Source of the DNA: Bacillota bacterium
GTDB taxonomy: Bacteria > Bacillota > Clostridia > Christensenellales > Aristaeellaceae
DNA length: 64,000 bases
Assembly: GCA_023416655.1 (NCBI GenBank)
Contig: JAEZHK010000127.1
Span: 62,001 to 126,000 of the forward strand
Reading direction: 5' to 3'
Below, piece after piece: positions 9,466 through 17,507 of this stretch. The translations under genes and the position numbers were made by a program. The first letter of the stretch is position 1. Every line of letters begins with the position of its first letter. The notes under the pieces were generated by a model. That model made no database searches. It had not been told where the DNA came from and saw only the letters and a list, made by a program, of their open reading frames with translations.

Positions 9466-9569
9466 GGCCTTCCCTCCCTCAGACAGAAGAAAATGTGCGT
9501 GGTCTGATCGGTACGCGCGCGGCACGGCGGCGGTGCCAGGAAAAGCCCACCGCGCGCAGATTTCGAAGG

Positions 9570-9596
9570 GCCGGGGCTGCGCGGCGCAGCCCCGGC
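9570..9596 (-). promoter_or_regulatory. G+C-rich hairpin between binding-protein and permease genes
   Basis: GCCGGGGCTGCGC (9570-9582) is perfectly repeated in inverse at 9584-9596, and an outer AAGCCCAC/GTGGGCTT pair (9543-9550, 9599-9606) encloses it. There is no T-run, so it is not a classic terminator. Such a structure at the 3' end of the binding-protein message would protect it and dampen permease expression. Equivalent hairpins occur at the four other binding-protein/permease junctions of the window. Confidence 0.75.
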
Positions 9597-9610
9597 ATGT
9601 GGGCTTACGC

Positions 9611-10924
9611 TTACGGCACGAAGGGCGAATTGCCGGTCGCGATCGCGTTGTCCACGAACTTCTGGACTTCGCCCAGATACTCGTCAATGGTCAGCATATC
9701 CAGGAACAATCCGTCGGTCTGCTCGTTCATGTAGACGCGGGCGTCGCTGGGGAAGAACGTCCAGCTGCAGTAGCCGACGTTGCCGGAAGCCTGCGCGTCC
9801 ATCAGCGTCTTGTACATGTCCAGCATCTTGGGGTCCATGTTCTCGGTGAAGAGCGACGTGTCAAACGCCTTGACCGGATAGGGCTGCCAGTTGCCCTCTT
9901 CGACGGAGGAGATGTGACGGTCCATCGAGGTGAACAGGTAGTTGAGCACTTCCGCCGCGGCGTCCGGGTTCTTGGTGTTGGCGTTGATCATGTACGCGCC
10001 GCCGGTGGCCAGCGGGAACACGCGGCCCACGCCCTCGCGGAGCTCGGGCATCACGTCGATGTCCCAGTTGCAGTTGGGGTAGGTGTTGCGCAGCGTGCCG
10101 GTGGCCCAGGTGCCGTCGATCATCATCGCGGCCTTGCCGTCGGCAAACATCGCGACCATGTCGTCGTTGGAGATCGCCTGGCTCATCTTCTCGCCCAGAT
10201 AGCCCTTCTGCCAGTAGTCCACCATCATCTGGATGGCGCCCTTGATCAGCGGATCGTCCCACTTCTTCTCGCCCTTGAGCGCCGCCTTGATGGTATCCGG
10301 CCCGGCATAGCAGGAGAGGAACGTGGAGTACAGCCAGTCCACGGCGCCCTGGTAGTTGCTGTTGCCAAAGGACATCGGCACGATGCCGACCTCCTGGCAC
10401 TTCTTGCAGATTTCCTCAAGTTCCGCCGCGGTGGTCGGATAGCTCCAGCCGTTGGCCTCGAAGACATCCTTATTGTAGTAAATGACCATGCCCTCGAAGG
10501 AATTGGGCAGGGAGTACAGCTTGCCGTCGAACTTGCAGGTCTCGTAGGCCCAGGGGAAGAACTTGTCCGCCCAGCCGTACTTCTCCGCGTACTCGTCCAG
10601 CGCCAGGATGCGACCGGCCTTGGCGTACTCGTTGGCGTCCGTCGGGCCATCCACCGCCGCGATGTCGGGGCCGCCGCCGCCCGCGATCTGCACCTGCAGC
10701 GTCTGCCGGTCGGAGTAATACTCGATGGAGATGTCATAGTCCGGGAACGCCGCGGCGATCGGGTCCTGCATGAACTTCAGGCGGAGCTGTTCGTCCAGGT
10801 CCGTCACCATGGTCGCCTGGTTGGCAAAGACCACCTTGGGCTTCTCGCCGCTCGCAAGGGCGATTGTGGGCAGGCAGGTCGCGATGAGCAGGACCGTGAG
10901 CATCAGGGCAAGTGTTCTCTTCAT
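9611..10924 (-). CDS. CUT1 sugar ABC transporter substrate-binding protein
   Basis: A 437-residue extracytoplasmic solute-binding protein of family 1. The N-terminus is a signal peptide (MKRTLALMLTVLL, then a hydrophobic run and ALASGEKPK); the Cys at 17 sits in LIATC, which is a poor lipobox, so signal peptidase I cleavage is more likely. The domain follows with GGGGPDIAAVDG, as expected for the family. AGGAGGGATTCTGG places the ATG. It follows ribokinase on the same strand with an 83-base gap containing a perfect palindrome. The ligand is not readable; neighbours point to a ribose-containing compound. Confidence 0.92.
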   Translation of the reverse strand: MKRTLALMLTVLLIATCLPTIALASGEKPKVVFANQATMVTDLDEQLRLKFMQDPIAAAFPDYDISIEYYSDRQTLQVQIAGGGGPDIAAVDGPTDANEYAKAGRILALDEYAEKYGWADKFFPWAYETCKFDGKLYSLPNSFEGMVIYYNKDVFEANGWSYPTTAAELEEICKKCQEVGIVPMSFGNSNYQGAVDWLYSTFLSCYAGPDTIKAALKGEKKWDDPLIKGAIQMMVDYWQKGYLGEKMSQAISNDDMVAMFADGKAAMMIDGTWATGTLRNTYPNCNWDIDVMPELREGVGRVFPLATGGAYMINANTKNPDAAAEVLNYLFTSMDRHISSVEEGNWQPYPVKAFDTSLFTENMDPKMLDMYKTLMDAQASGNVGYCSWTFFPSDARVYMNEQTDGLFLDMLTIDEYLGEVQKFVDNAIATGNSPFVP

Positions 10925-10944
10925 TCCAGAATCCCTCCTATGAT

Positions 10945-10963
10945 TTATGGATTGTATCCATAA
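10945..10963. promoter_or_regulatory. Perfect palindrome upstream of the binding-protein gene
   Basis: TTATGGAT-TGT-ATCCATAA gives 8-base arms round a 3-base centre, ending 20 bases before the binding-protein ATG and outside its ribosome binding site. It could be an operator or a small mRNA hairpin in the ribokinase/binding-protein gap. No regulator is assigned: it does not resemble the operator proposed at 13921-13940. Confidence 0.45.
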
Positions 10964-11007
10964 CGATCGTGAGACGGGGGTTCGCGTCTTTCCGCATGTG
11001 CGGCGAA

Positions 11008-11910
11008 CTAAAAGCTGGCGCGCAGCACCTCTTCGCGGGTGGGAATGGCGTTCTGGGCGCCCGGCCTGGTCACGCAGATCGCGGCCGCGCGCTGCGCGAA
11101 ATCCACCGCCTCGGCAAGCGCCATACCGCCGATGACCGAGCTGGCCAGCGCGCCGGTGAACGTATCGCCCGCGGCGGTCGTGTCGACGCTCTTCACGCGG
11201 TAGGCGGGCAGGATGCGGGGCTGGCCGTCCAGGAACAATGCGACGCCGCGTTCGCCCAGCGTAATGACGGGTTCGGCCACGCCAAGCGCGCGGAAGCGGT
11301 TCAGCGCCCAGTAAACGTCCTGTTCGCCGACGACCTCCCGCCCGAGCAGCGCGCTCGATTCGCCCTCGTTGGGCAGCAGGTAATCGACCTTCGCATACAG
11401 TTCTTCGGGCAGCGCCGCCGCGGGCGCGGGCGTCAAAAATATCATTCTGCCCTTTTTGTGCGCCGCGTTTATCACAGCCAATACGGTCTCAAGCGGGATC
11501 TCAAGCTGAAGAAGCAGCGCGTCGCTCGCTTCAATCAGCGGTTCCAGCGACGGTTCGAAACCGACACTGGCGTTTGCGCCAGCGTGCAGGATGATGCGAT
11601 TATCCCCGCCGCAGACAGTGATCGAAGCCACTCCGGTCGACACGCCGTCCAGCGTCCGAACCGCCCGGGTGTCCACGCCGTTCGCGCCCAGCGAGCGCAG
11701 CAGTTCGTGGCCGAACACGTCGTCCCCCACGCAGCCGTACATCGTCGTCTCGGCGTCCATCCGGGCAGCCGCCACGGCCTGATTCGCACCCTTCCCTCCC
11801 GGCGACAACAAAAATCCCGTACCCGTAATGGTCTCTCCGGCGCTCGGGATCCGACCGGCAAAGATGGTCACGTCCATATTGATGGAACCAACCACCAGGA
11901 TTTTCCCCAT
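11008..11910 (-). CDS. rbsK: Ribokinase
   Basis: A 300-residue ribokinase producing ribose 5-phosphate. It opens with MGKILVVGSINMD, as ribokinases do, carries GGKGANQ at 38-44, an NEGE motif and the DTTAAGD motif of true ribokinases, with catalytic D249. The ATG at 11910 follows AGAGGAG by 7 bases; a 9-codon longer reading is possible but lacks a site. It lies between the LacI-PfkB chimera and the transporter. Its presence beside ARH-family hydrolases is the main reason to think the imported compound yields ribose. Confidence 0.92.
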   Translation of the reverse strand: MGKILVVGSINMDVTIFAGRIPSAGETITGTGFLLSPGGKGANQAVAAARMDAETTMYGCVGDDVFGHELLRSLGANGVDTRAVRTLDGVSTGVASITVCGGDNRIILHAGANASVGFEPSLEPLIEASDALLLQLEIPLETVLAVINAAHKKGRMIFLTPAPAAALPEELYAKVDYLLPNEGESSALLGREVVGEQDVYWALNRFRALGVAEPVITLGERGVALFLDGQPRILPAYRVKSVDTTAAGDTFTGALASSVIGGMALAEAVDFAQRAAAICVTRPGAQNAIPTREEVLRASF

Positions 11911-12009
11911 TGGCATACTCCTCTCAAAAGCGTCCATTTGCTCGTTCGTACGGCTCTAATCGAACCGCAAAGCCCGGGGCACTGTCCAGTCCGGCGGGCC
12001 GACGCCGCC

Positions 12010-13899
12010 TCAGCCGTCCTGCGTCTGCCCGTCCACCATGAAATCCAGCGTCTCCTTATCGACCAAGAACCTGGGCGCGGCGCCGTAGTAGGTGGTGGAG
12101 TACCCGGCGGCCACGTTGGCGTGCCGGATGCTGCCGACGAGATCGTAATTCTGGGACAGGTACACCGCCAGCGTCGCGCAGAATACATCTGCGGCGCCCG
12201 TGGTGTCCACCGGGGTGAAGTCCGCGGCGGCGAAGTAACCGCCCATCTCTTTCGTCCGGTAATAACCGCCCTTCGAGCCCAGCGTGATGATCACCGCCTC
12301 CACGCCTCTGTCGAGGAAGTACTGCGCCTTCTCCTCGAAGGTGTCAAACTGCGGGCAGAGCGTATTGATCTCCCGCTCGTTGGGCAGGAGGATGTCCACG
12401 CTGCGGAGTAGCCGCTCGTCCAGATAGCTGAGGACGGAGGGTTTCAAGATCACCTTGCAGCCGTGACGCCGGGCCAGTTCCGCCGTGAAGGTGACCAGGT
12501 CCATCTTCATCTCCGTCTGCAGAAGGCAGAAGCTGGCGTTTTCAAACAGGCGCGCCTGCTGCTCGATCTCCTCGCAGGTCAGGCAGCCGTTGGCGCCCTC
12601 GTAGATGACGATGCTGCTCTCGCCGTCCTCCTGCACGTAGACATAGGCGTGCCCGGTATCGGCTTTGGCGGTGGACAGAAGGCCGTCTATGTTGACGTTG
12701 TTCTGTTTGAGGAAGTTAAACAGCTTGCTGCCGTCGTAGTCCTTGCCCACCTTGCCGATCAGGTAGACTTCCGCGCCCAGCCTGGCCGCGGCCGACGCCT
12801 GGTTGATGCCCTTGCCGCCGGGCATCGTCGCGCGGCGCGTCGCCTTGGAGGTCTGGCCCATGCGGGGGAAGCTTTCGATGCTGATCAGCGTGTCCATGTT
12901 CAGTGTGCCGACCACGACCATTTTCTTGCTGCGCAGCGTGATCGGAACGTCGACGCTCTCGCCCTCGGTCAGGTTGTAGTCGACCTTGAAGGAATCCTCC
13001 TCGCCGGACTGCTCAATGCTGGAAATCAATCGCCTGCACACGCACTCGCCCAGTTCGCCGTAGGGCAGCACAACCTGCGAAATGCCCGGCAGCCGGTTGT
13101 CGCCCTCCTCCGCATCGTTCAGGCAGACGACCGACAGGTACTTGGGGATCCGCCGGTTGGTCCGGCCAGCCTCCTCCAGCACCCGCGCCGCCAGATTGGC
13201 CGACGTGCATACCACGCCGGTCACCGAAAAAGGCACCAGCTCGCCGGGATCGTCCGCGTCCATCAAGTGGTGGATCAGGTTGTCCACCGGCACCTGGTAA
13301 TCGAACATGCACTGTTCGCATCCGGCCCTGAAGCGGTCGTACTTTCCGCCGCCGACATCCGTCAGGCAGAGGACGTTCCTGTGCTTGCACTTCATCAGCG
13401 CTTCCATCGCCAGATAGCCGACTCGCTGATAGTCGAATGACACACACCCGGCTGGGCACACGCCGCCGTCTCCGACCGTCAGAACGGGAATACCACTCTT
13501 TTCCAGCTCCGCCGCGCACTGGGGGTCGGAAGCGCTCAGCGGCTCCCAGATGACGCCATCCACGTTGTGCCTGAGCATCATCATCAGGCTCTTGTACTCT
13601 TCTTCGGCCGTTTTTGAAGTGCAGACGATGGTGCTATACCCGAGGCAGCGCGCTGTCTCCAGAATGCCGGTCAAAAAGCCCTGATGCACGCCGTTGCCGT
13701 CGATCAGGACACCGATCAGAAAAGACCTCGTGTTCTGCGCGGAGCGGATCCCCTCATAGGGCTTGTAATTGTACTCCTTGATGATCTTCAGAACCCGGTC
13801 GCTCGTCTCCGGGCTGATGCCGTCTCCCTTTCCGTTCATGATCTTGGACACCGTTGACGTCGAAACGCCGGCAAGACGGGCGATGTCCTTGATGGTCAT
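12010..13899 (-). CDS. LacI-type repressor fused to a PfkB-family kinase
   Basis: A 629-residue chimera. Residues 1-46 are a LacI helix-turn-helix (MTIKDIARLAGVSTSTVSKI), ~57-320 a periplasmic-binding-protein-like sensor domain ending in VDVPITLRSKK, and ~327-629 a complete ribokinase-like kinase: VVVGTLNMD, MPGGKGINQ at 359-367, NERE, and DTTGAAD with catalytic D571. The usual GAGD is GAAD, a mild change in the anion hole. LacI proteins are usually about 340 residues and kinases about 300, so both parts are full length. There is no internal stop or frame change at the join. GGAGG lies 7 bases before the ATG. A probable promoter and operator lie just upstream, which suggests self-regulation. 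Whether the kinase is active or a sensor is unknown. Confidence 0.92.
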   Translation of the reverse strand: MTIKDIARLAGVSTSTVSKIMNGKGDGISPETSDRVLKIIKEYNYKPYEGIRSAQNTRSFLIGVLIDGNGVHQGFLTGILETARCLGYSTIVCTSKTAEEEYKSLMMMLRHNVDGVIWEPLSASDPQCAAELEKSGIPVLTVGDGGVCPAGCVSFDYQRVGYLAMEALMKCKHRNVLCLTDVGGGKYDRFRAGCEQCMFDYQVPVDNLIHHLMDADDPGELVPFSVTGVVCTSANLAARVLEEAGRTNRRIPKYLSVVCLNDAEEGDNRLPGISQVVLPYGELGECVCRRLISSIEQSGEEDSFKVDYNLTEGESVDVPITLRSKKMVVVGTLNMDTLISIESFPRMGQTSKATRRATMPGGKGINQASAAARLGAEVYLIGKVGKDYDGSKLFNFLKQNNVNIDGLLSTAKADTGHAYVYVQEDGESSIVIYEGANGCLTCEEIEQQARLFENASFCLLQTEMKMDLVTFTAELARRHGCKVILKPSVLSYLDERLLRSVDILLPNEREINTLCPQFDTFEEKAQYFLDRGVEAVIITLGSKGGYYRTKEMGGYFAAADFTPVDTTGAADVFCATLAVYLSQNYDLVGSIRHANVAAGYSTTYYGAAPRFLVDKETLDFMVDGQTQDG

Positions 13900-13920
13900 G
13901 CTTGGCCTCCGCGAAATAAG

Positions 13921-13940
13921 TTTTGTAAACGTGTTTCGTT
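13921..13940 (-). promoter_or_regulatory. Probable operator of the LacI-PfkB gene
   Basis: Around the expected transcription start lies an imperfect palindrome with core AAAC-GT-GTTT (within GTAAACGTGTTTC), the sort of centre-CG site LacI repressors bind. It overlaps the start region of the promoter at 13944-13972 and lies 22 bases before the ATG. Assignment to this repressor rests on position only. Confidence 0.4.
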
Positions 13941-13943
13941 AAT

Positions 13944-13972
13944 ATACTATATCATATTCCATAAATTGTCAA
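13944..13972 (-). promoter_or_regulatory. Sigma-A-type promoter for the LacI-PfkB operon
   Basis: On the minus strand a perfect TTGACA (13967-13972) is separated by 17 bases from TAGTAT (13944-13949). The surroundings are A+T-rich, unlike the coding DNA nearby. It would drive the LacI-PfkB gene and perhaps the whole operon to 3592. Confidence 0.65.
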
Positions 13973-14156
13973 TCTGAAAATACGTGGATTGTGAGATTTA
14001 TATAGCGGATGGCATGGGATTCTTTTCGAATTCTCAATATGGGGCAATACGAATCTGTTTACGGGAGCGTACCTAATGAACGCATTCGGGGTTGATGTCT
14101 CCAAGGGGAAGAGCCGATGGTTGAGATCGACGTTTGCTTTTCTTAGGGTAGTTATG

Positions 14157-14343
14157 ATGGGCCGCAAAAAAGCCGCCATCAAATTTGCGAAAAATCGGAT
14201 GGCGAGATTTTTGAGCGGAATAATTCTGATGGCAAGGACAAATGGCTGAATATTCGTATATCGCGAGCTGGGAGCAGTCAGCGCACACAAAGGGGGGGAG
14301 AAACCGATTTGCCATCAGGCCATTGGCATAAATGGCAGTTGCC
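14157..14343. repeat. Diverged dispersed repeat, copy 1
   Basis: About 185 bases resemble 54355-54533: both have a GCCATC...GATGGC terminator hairpin, then TGATGGCA or AGATGGCA, a GAATATT stretch, and a TTTGCCATCA...GGCATAAA or TGCATAAA block. The order and spacing of the blocks are kept while the bases between have drifted. Neither copy codes for protein. It contains the terminator at 14166-14212. It may be an old non-autonomous element or a mobile terminator cassette. Confidence 0.55.
14166..14212. terminator. Bidirectional terminator between two minus-strand operons
   Basis: GCCATC (14175-14180) pairs with GATGGC (14198-14203); TTTTT follows on the plus strand and a run of six A precedes it (TTTTTT on the minus strand). 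On the minus strand it would stop transcripts coming from the operon that ends at 14789 before they reach the LacI-PfkB promoter. Confidence 0.65.
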
Positions 14344-14516
14344 AACCACGCAACGTCTGGTTGCAATCGGGGTCCTGGCGGCAGATTTGGCGGTGCGTCT
14401 GATCTTATAGTTACCCGCTTTTGCGATTTGTTGCAAGTATCTGGTTGCATCGGTTGAAAAACTGTTCTCTATACTTAGAACCATCATCCTTGGATACTCC
14501 TTTTCATCTCAGATAG

Positions 14517-14612
14517 CTCGGCCATGACAGCGTGGAGATCACCTACAATCGGTACATCCAATTCATCGAAGGGGATATTGACGACACGCTCCGGCAGTCG
14601 GCGGGAGCGTAA
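14517..14612 (+). pseudogene. C-terminal relic of a tyrosine recombinase
   Basis: Thirty-one codons ending in TAA read LGHDSVEITYNRY and then IEGDIDDTLRQ. They match the last residues of a phage-type integrase, including the nucleophile tyrosine context, and closely resemble the larger relic at 45276-45617. An in-frame TAG directly precedes it and no integrase sequence is seen upstream, so only the tail survives. Confidence 0.75.
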
Positions 14613-14629
14613 TTGGGCGTAGAAAAGAC

Positions 14630-14658
14630 GGGCAGCTTTGCCTATGGCAGAGCTGCCC
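14630..14658. other. Hairpin next to the integrase relic
   Basis: GGGCAGCTTTGCC (14630-14642) pairs with GGCAGAGCTGCCC (14646-14658) save one mismatch. No T-run follows on the plus strand. It lies 17 bases after the integrase stop and shares its left arm with the terminator at 3367-3407, so it may be a worn terminator of the lost element. The rest of 13973-14788 shows no gene. Confidence 0.55.
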
Positions 14659-14788
14659 ATCTACTATGAGCTGCGACACCGGTATTGGCGTACAACGAGC
14701 GAGCCCATTTCTCCTCTCGTCCGCAGCTTGGTGGATTTACCCAGAACCAAGGGGAAATTGAATGTGAGCTACATTAAGACGGCGTACT

Positions 14789-15709
14789 CTACCGTACCGG
14801 CGGAGCGCCCTCGGGTGTAAGGCAACCTACTTCACCAAGGAGATCGCGGATCTTTGAGGCCGCGTCCTGATCCAGCACCACCACACCGCGGGGCAAAAGC
14901 TTCAGGACCGTCGCGGGAATTTTTTCGGTAGGCGCGCTCCGGTAGATTTTCTCCACGATTTCCGCTTTGTGAGGGCCACCGATCTGCAAAACAACCTTTT
15001 TGGCGTCAAACATGTGGCGCACGCCCAGCGTGATGCCCCGGGTGAGCTTCATGCCTTCGGAGAAGTACTTCTGCCCCACCTGCGCGGTCACCGGATCCAG
15101 CTCGACGACCTTTGAATACGAAGCAAAATCGCCGCCCGGCTCGTTGAGCCCCAGATGCCCGTTCATCCCCGCACCCAGCAGCATCACATCGATGCCGCCG
15201 TGCTCAAAGATGACCTCATCCACCCGCCGGCACTCAGCCGCAAGATCGCTTGCGTGCACGTCAAAGCGCGTGATGCGCTCCGGGTTAATGCCAAGAGGGC
15301 CGTAAAAATTGGCCATCATAAAGGCGTTGCAGTTCTCGCGCTCATCGGCGAGATCCAGCCACTCGTCAAGCGCCACGAAGCGCGCCCGGGAGAAGTCCAC
15401 TTCTCCCGCGTCCGACATCTCTTTGAGCAGCTGGAAAGTACGCGCGGCGGTGGATCCCGCGGGCAGCGAGACGAGAGCATCCGGCCGCGCCCGCACCGCT
15501 TCGGCCACCAACCGGGCGCTCCTCAGGCTCATGGCCTCGTAATTGCGCTCCAGCCAGGTTTCTGGGACTTTCACCGGGAGCTCCGCGCCCAGCGCCTGGG
15601 CGGTCTCCTCCATGCAGTGGGCCAGCGTGCCGTCCTTCAAGCTGCGCGCCACGCAGGCAGCGCAGTTGCCATGGACGGTGCAGACGACATACGGACAGTT
15701 GCAGCGCAT
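14789..15709 (-). CDS. Glucosamine-6-phosphate deaminase-like protein with N-terminal Cys cluster
   Basis: A 306-residue protein. The first ~33 residues hold six cysteines (C3, C5, C10, C16, C19, C32) in the pattern of the small clostridial DUF6485 family, probably a zinc site. From about residue 45 it is a NagB/6-phosphogluconolactonase-fold protein with LDEW, GAGMNGHLGLNEPG and the ring-opening His/Glu of deaminases. NagB proteins are usually ~245-265 residues and lack the Cys module. The ATG at 15709 follows AGGGTGATTGG and lies 4 bases after the permease stop. It is the last gene of the GH4 operon. Deamination of an amino-sugar phosphate is likely; its exact substrate is open. Confidence 0.82.
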   Translation of the reverse strand: MRCNCPYVVCTVHGNCAACVARSLKDGTLAHCMEETAQALGAELPVKVPETWLERNYEAMSLRSARLVAEAVRARPDALVSLPAGSTAARTFQLLKEMSDAGEVDFSRARFVALDEWLDLADERENCNAFMMANFYGPLGINPERITRFDVHASDLAAECRRVDEVIFEHGGIDVMLLGAGMNGHLGLNEPGGDFASYSKVVELDPVTAQVGQKYFSEGMKLTRGITLGVRHMFDAKKVVLQIGGPHKAEIVEKIYRSAPTEKIPATVLKLLPRGVVVLDQDAASKIRDLLGEVGCLTPEGAPPVR

Positions 15710-15713
15710 CCAA

Positions 15714-16550
15714 TCACCCTTTCACGGCCCCCATGGCGAGGCTCTTTTGCACGTTTTTGCTGAGCAGCGCGAACATCACCAGCGTGGGCAGCGTGGCAAC
15801 CGACAGCCCCGCGCCAATCAGCCCCCATTTTGTAGAGTACTTGCCCACCATGTCATTGACGCCCACGGTGATGGTTTTGTATTTTTCGCCGCTGACGAAG
15901 GTGATCGCCAGCATCATCTCGTTCCAGGCGCTCAAAAACGTCAGGATGGCGACGGTGGACAGAATCGGCGCCAGCATCGGAAGGATGATCTGGTAAAACA
16001 GGCGATAGATGTTCGCGCCGTCGATGAAGGCGGCCTCCTCCATTTCCCTGGGCAGCGCCTCCAGCGCGCCCACCATCAGAAGCACCGCGGTGGGCATCGA
16101 AAACGCCACATAGGGGATGATCAGCGCCCAGTAGGTGTTCAGAATCGGCTTGAGGTTGACAAAGAGCGGCAACAGTACCGCGTGCAGCGACAGCATCATG
16201 CCCGTCAGAAACAGGACGTACACGGATTTGCTTAATTTCCACTTCATGCGCACGATCGCGTAGGTCGCCATCGCGGACAGGAGCAGCGTGATAAAGATGG
16301 TCGAAGCGGTCACGATGGCGCTGTTGAGAAGGTATAGACCCATGTTCCCTTTGGAGAATATCTTTTCGTAGTTGCTCCACGCCCATTCCAGGGGAAGCCC
16401 GATGGTGTTGCCCCCGAAGATCTCGGCGTTGCTCTTCAGTGAAAAGGTAAACATCCAGTACAGCGGGAACAGTTGCATCAGCGCGATGACGCACAGCACG
16501 ACCGACAGGAGCGGATGGGTCTTGTTGATGGCGGATTTTCGCTTCGTCAT
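15714..16550 (-). CDS. CUT1 sugar ABC transporter permease (MalG type)
   Basis: A 278-residue membrane permease with six helices, the EAA loop EMEEAAFIDGANIYRLF and the terminal SLAMGAVKG. It is preceded by AGGAGGGATCGGGAT and lies 18 bases after its MalF partner. It belongs to the LacI/GH4/BadF operon, so a phosphorylatable disaccharide or amino-sugar glycoside is the probable cargo. Confidence 0.92.
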   Translation of the reverse strand: MTKRKSAINKTHPLLSVVLCVIALMQLFPLYWMFTFSLKSNAEIFGGNTIGLPLEWAWSNYEKIFSKGNMGLYLLNSAIVTASTIFITLLLSAMATYAIVRMKWKLSKSVYVLFLTGMMLSLHAVLLPLFVNLKPILNTYWALIIPYVAFSMPTAVLLMVGALEALPREMEEAAFIDGANIYRLFYQIILPMLAPILSTVAILTFLSAWNEMMLAITFVSGEKYKTITVGVNDMVGKYSTKWGLIGAGLSVATLPTLVMFALLSKNVQKSLAMGAVKG

Positions 16551-16568
16551 ATCCCGATCCCTCCTCTC

Positions 16569-17447
16569 TCAGTCTCTCCGGATGTCGGCGAAGCCTTTTT
16601 GCACCAGCAGCGTAAAGGCCAGACATTCCACAATGATGAAGATCGCGATGGCGCTGGCGTATCCGTATTGGTTGGTGGTGAAGATCTTTGTGAACATCAG
16701 AAGAGACGGCACTTCGGTGGCGTGCACCGGGCCGCCGCGCGTCAAAATGTAGAGGATGTCGAAGGACTTCAGCGAGCCGATGACGGCAAAGATCACGCAA
16801 GCCTTGATCATCGGGACGATCTGCGGCAGGGTGATTTGAAGGGCAATCTGCCACTTGCTGGCGCCGTCCACCCGGGCCGCCTCAAAGATCTCTTCGGAGA
16901 TAGATTTTGCGGCGGAGTAGAACAGCAGCATATGGTAGCCAATGTACTGCCAGATCATCGGGACGAAGCAGGCGGCCAGGGCGGTTGACGTATCGCCCAG
17001 CCACTCGCGCTGCAAGAGCGGAAGCCCCAGCGCCTGAAGCGCGACGTTGAGCAGGCCGTAGCTTGGGTGGTACACCTTCATCCAGAGGTTGGCGATGATG
17101 GTGCCGGAGATGATCACCGGCACGAAGAACAGGTTGCGGTAGGCATTTTCACCCTTGACGCCGACCGCCAGCACCAGCGCCAGCAGCATCGAAAGTGGCA
17201 GCTGGATGAAAACCGACGCCGCCGCCAGAATCAACGAATTGACCACCGCACGGTGGAACAACGGGTCGTTCCAGAGCGACAAGTAGTTGTCTATGCCGAT
17301 GAACCGGGCCTGGGTGATGCCGTCCCACTGCAAAAAACTGTACCCGGCCGACTGGACGACCGGCACCAGCGCGATCATGCAAAACCAAATGAGTCCCGGC
17401 AGGACGAAAAAACAGATCGCCTTCCGGTCCCGCAGTGCGCGTTCCAT
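16569..17447 (-). CDS. CUT1 sugar ABC transporter permease (MalF type)
   Basis: A 292-residue permease with a short N-terminal tail, a first helix at about 10-33 and the EAA loop FEAARVDGASKWQIALQ. It forms the heterodimer with the product of 15714-16550 and is separated from the binding-protein gene by a 60-base gap almost filled by a perfect 14-base-pair hairpin. Confidence 0.92.
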   Translation of the reverse strand: MERALRDRKAICFFVLPGLIWFCMIALVPVVQSAGYSFLQWDGITQARFIGIDNYLSLWNDPLFHRAVVNSLILAAASVFIQLPLSMLLALVLAVGVKGENAYRNLFFVPVIISGTIIANLWMKVYHPSYGLLNVALQALGLPLLQREWLGDTSTALAACFVPMIWQYIGYHMLLFYSAAKSISEEIFEAARVDGASKWQIALQITLPQIVPMIKACVIFAVIGSLKSFDILYILTRGGPVHATEVPSLLMFTKIFTTNQYGYASAIAIFIIVECLAFTLLVQKGFADIRRD

Positions 17448-17466
17448 CCTCAGGCCTCCTTTACAG

Positions 17467-17497
17467 CGCGCGGCCCGGCCCCCGGCCGGGCCGCGCG
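17467..17497 (-). promoter_or_regulatory. G+C-only hairpin between binding-protein and permease genes
   Basis: CGCGCGGCCCGGCC (17467-17480) pairs perfectly with GGCCGGGCCGCGCG (17484-17497) round a CCC loop. No T-run follows. Placed 11 bases after the binding-protein stop, it should stabilise that end of the message and lower permease output. Confidence 0.8.
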
Positions 17498-17507
17498 GAA
17501 TCTACTG

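Noticed and set aside
13950..14800. Possible phage or integrative element remains as an intact island
   Set aside because: Only an integrase tail, a repeat and hairpins are present; there are no capsid, relaxase or excisionase genes.
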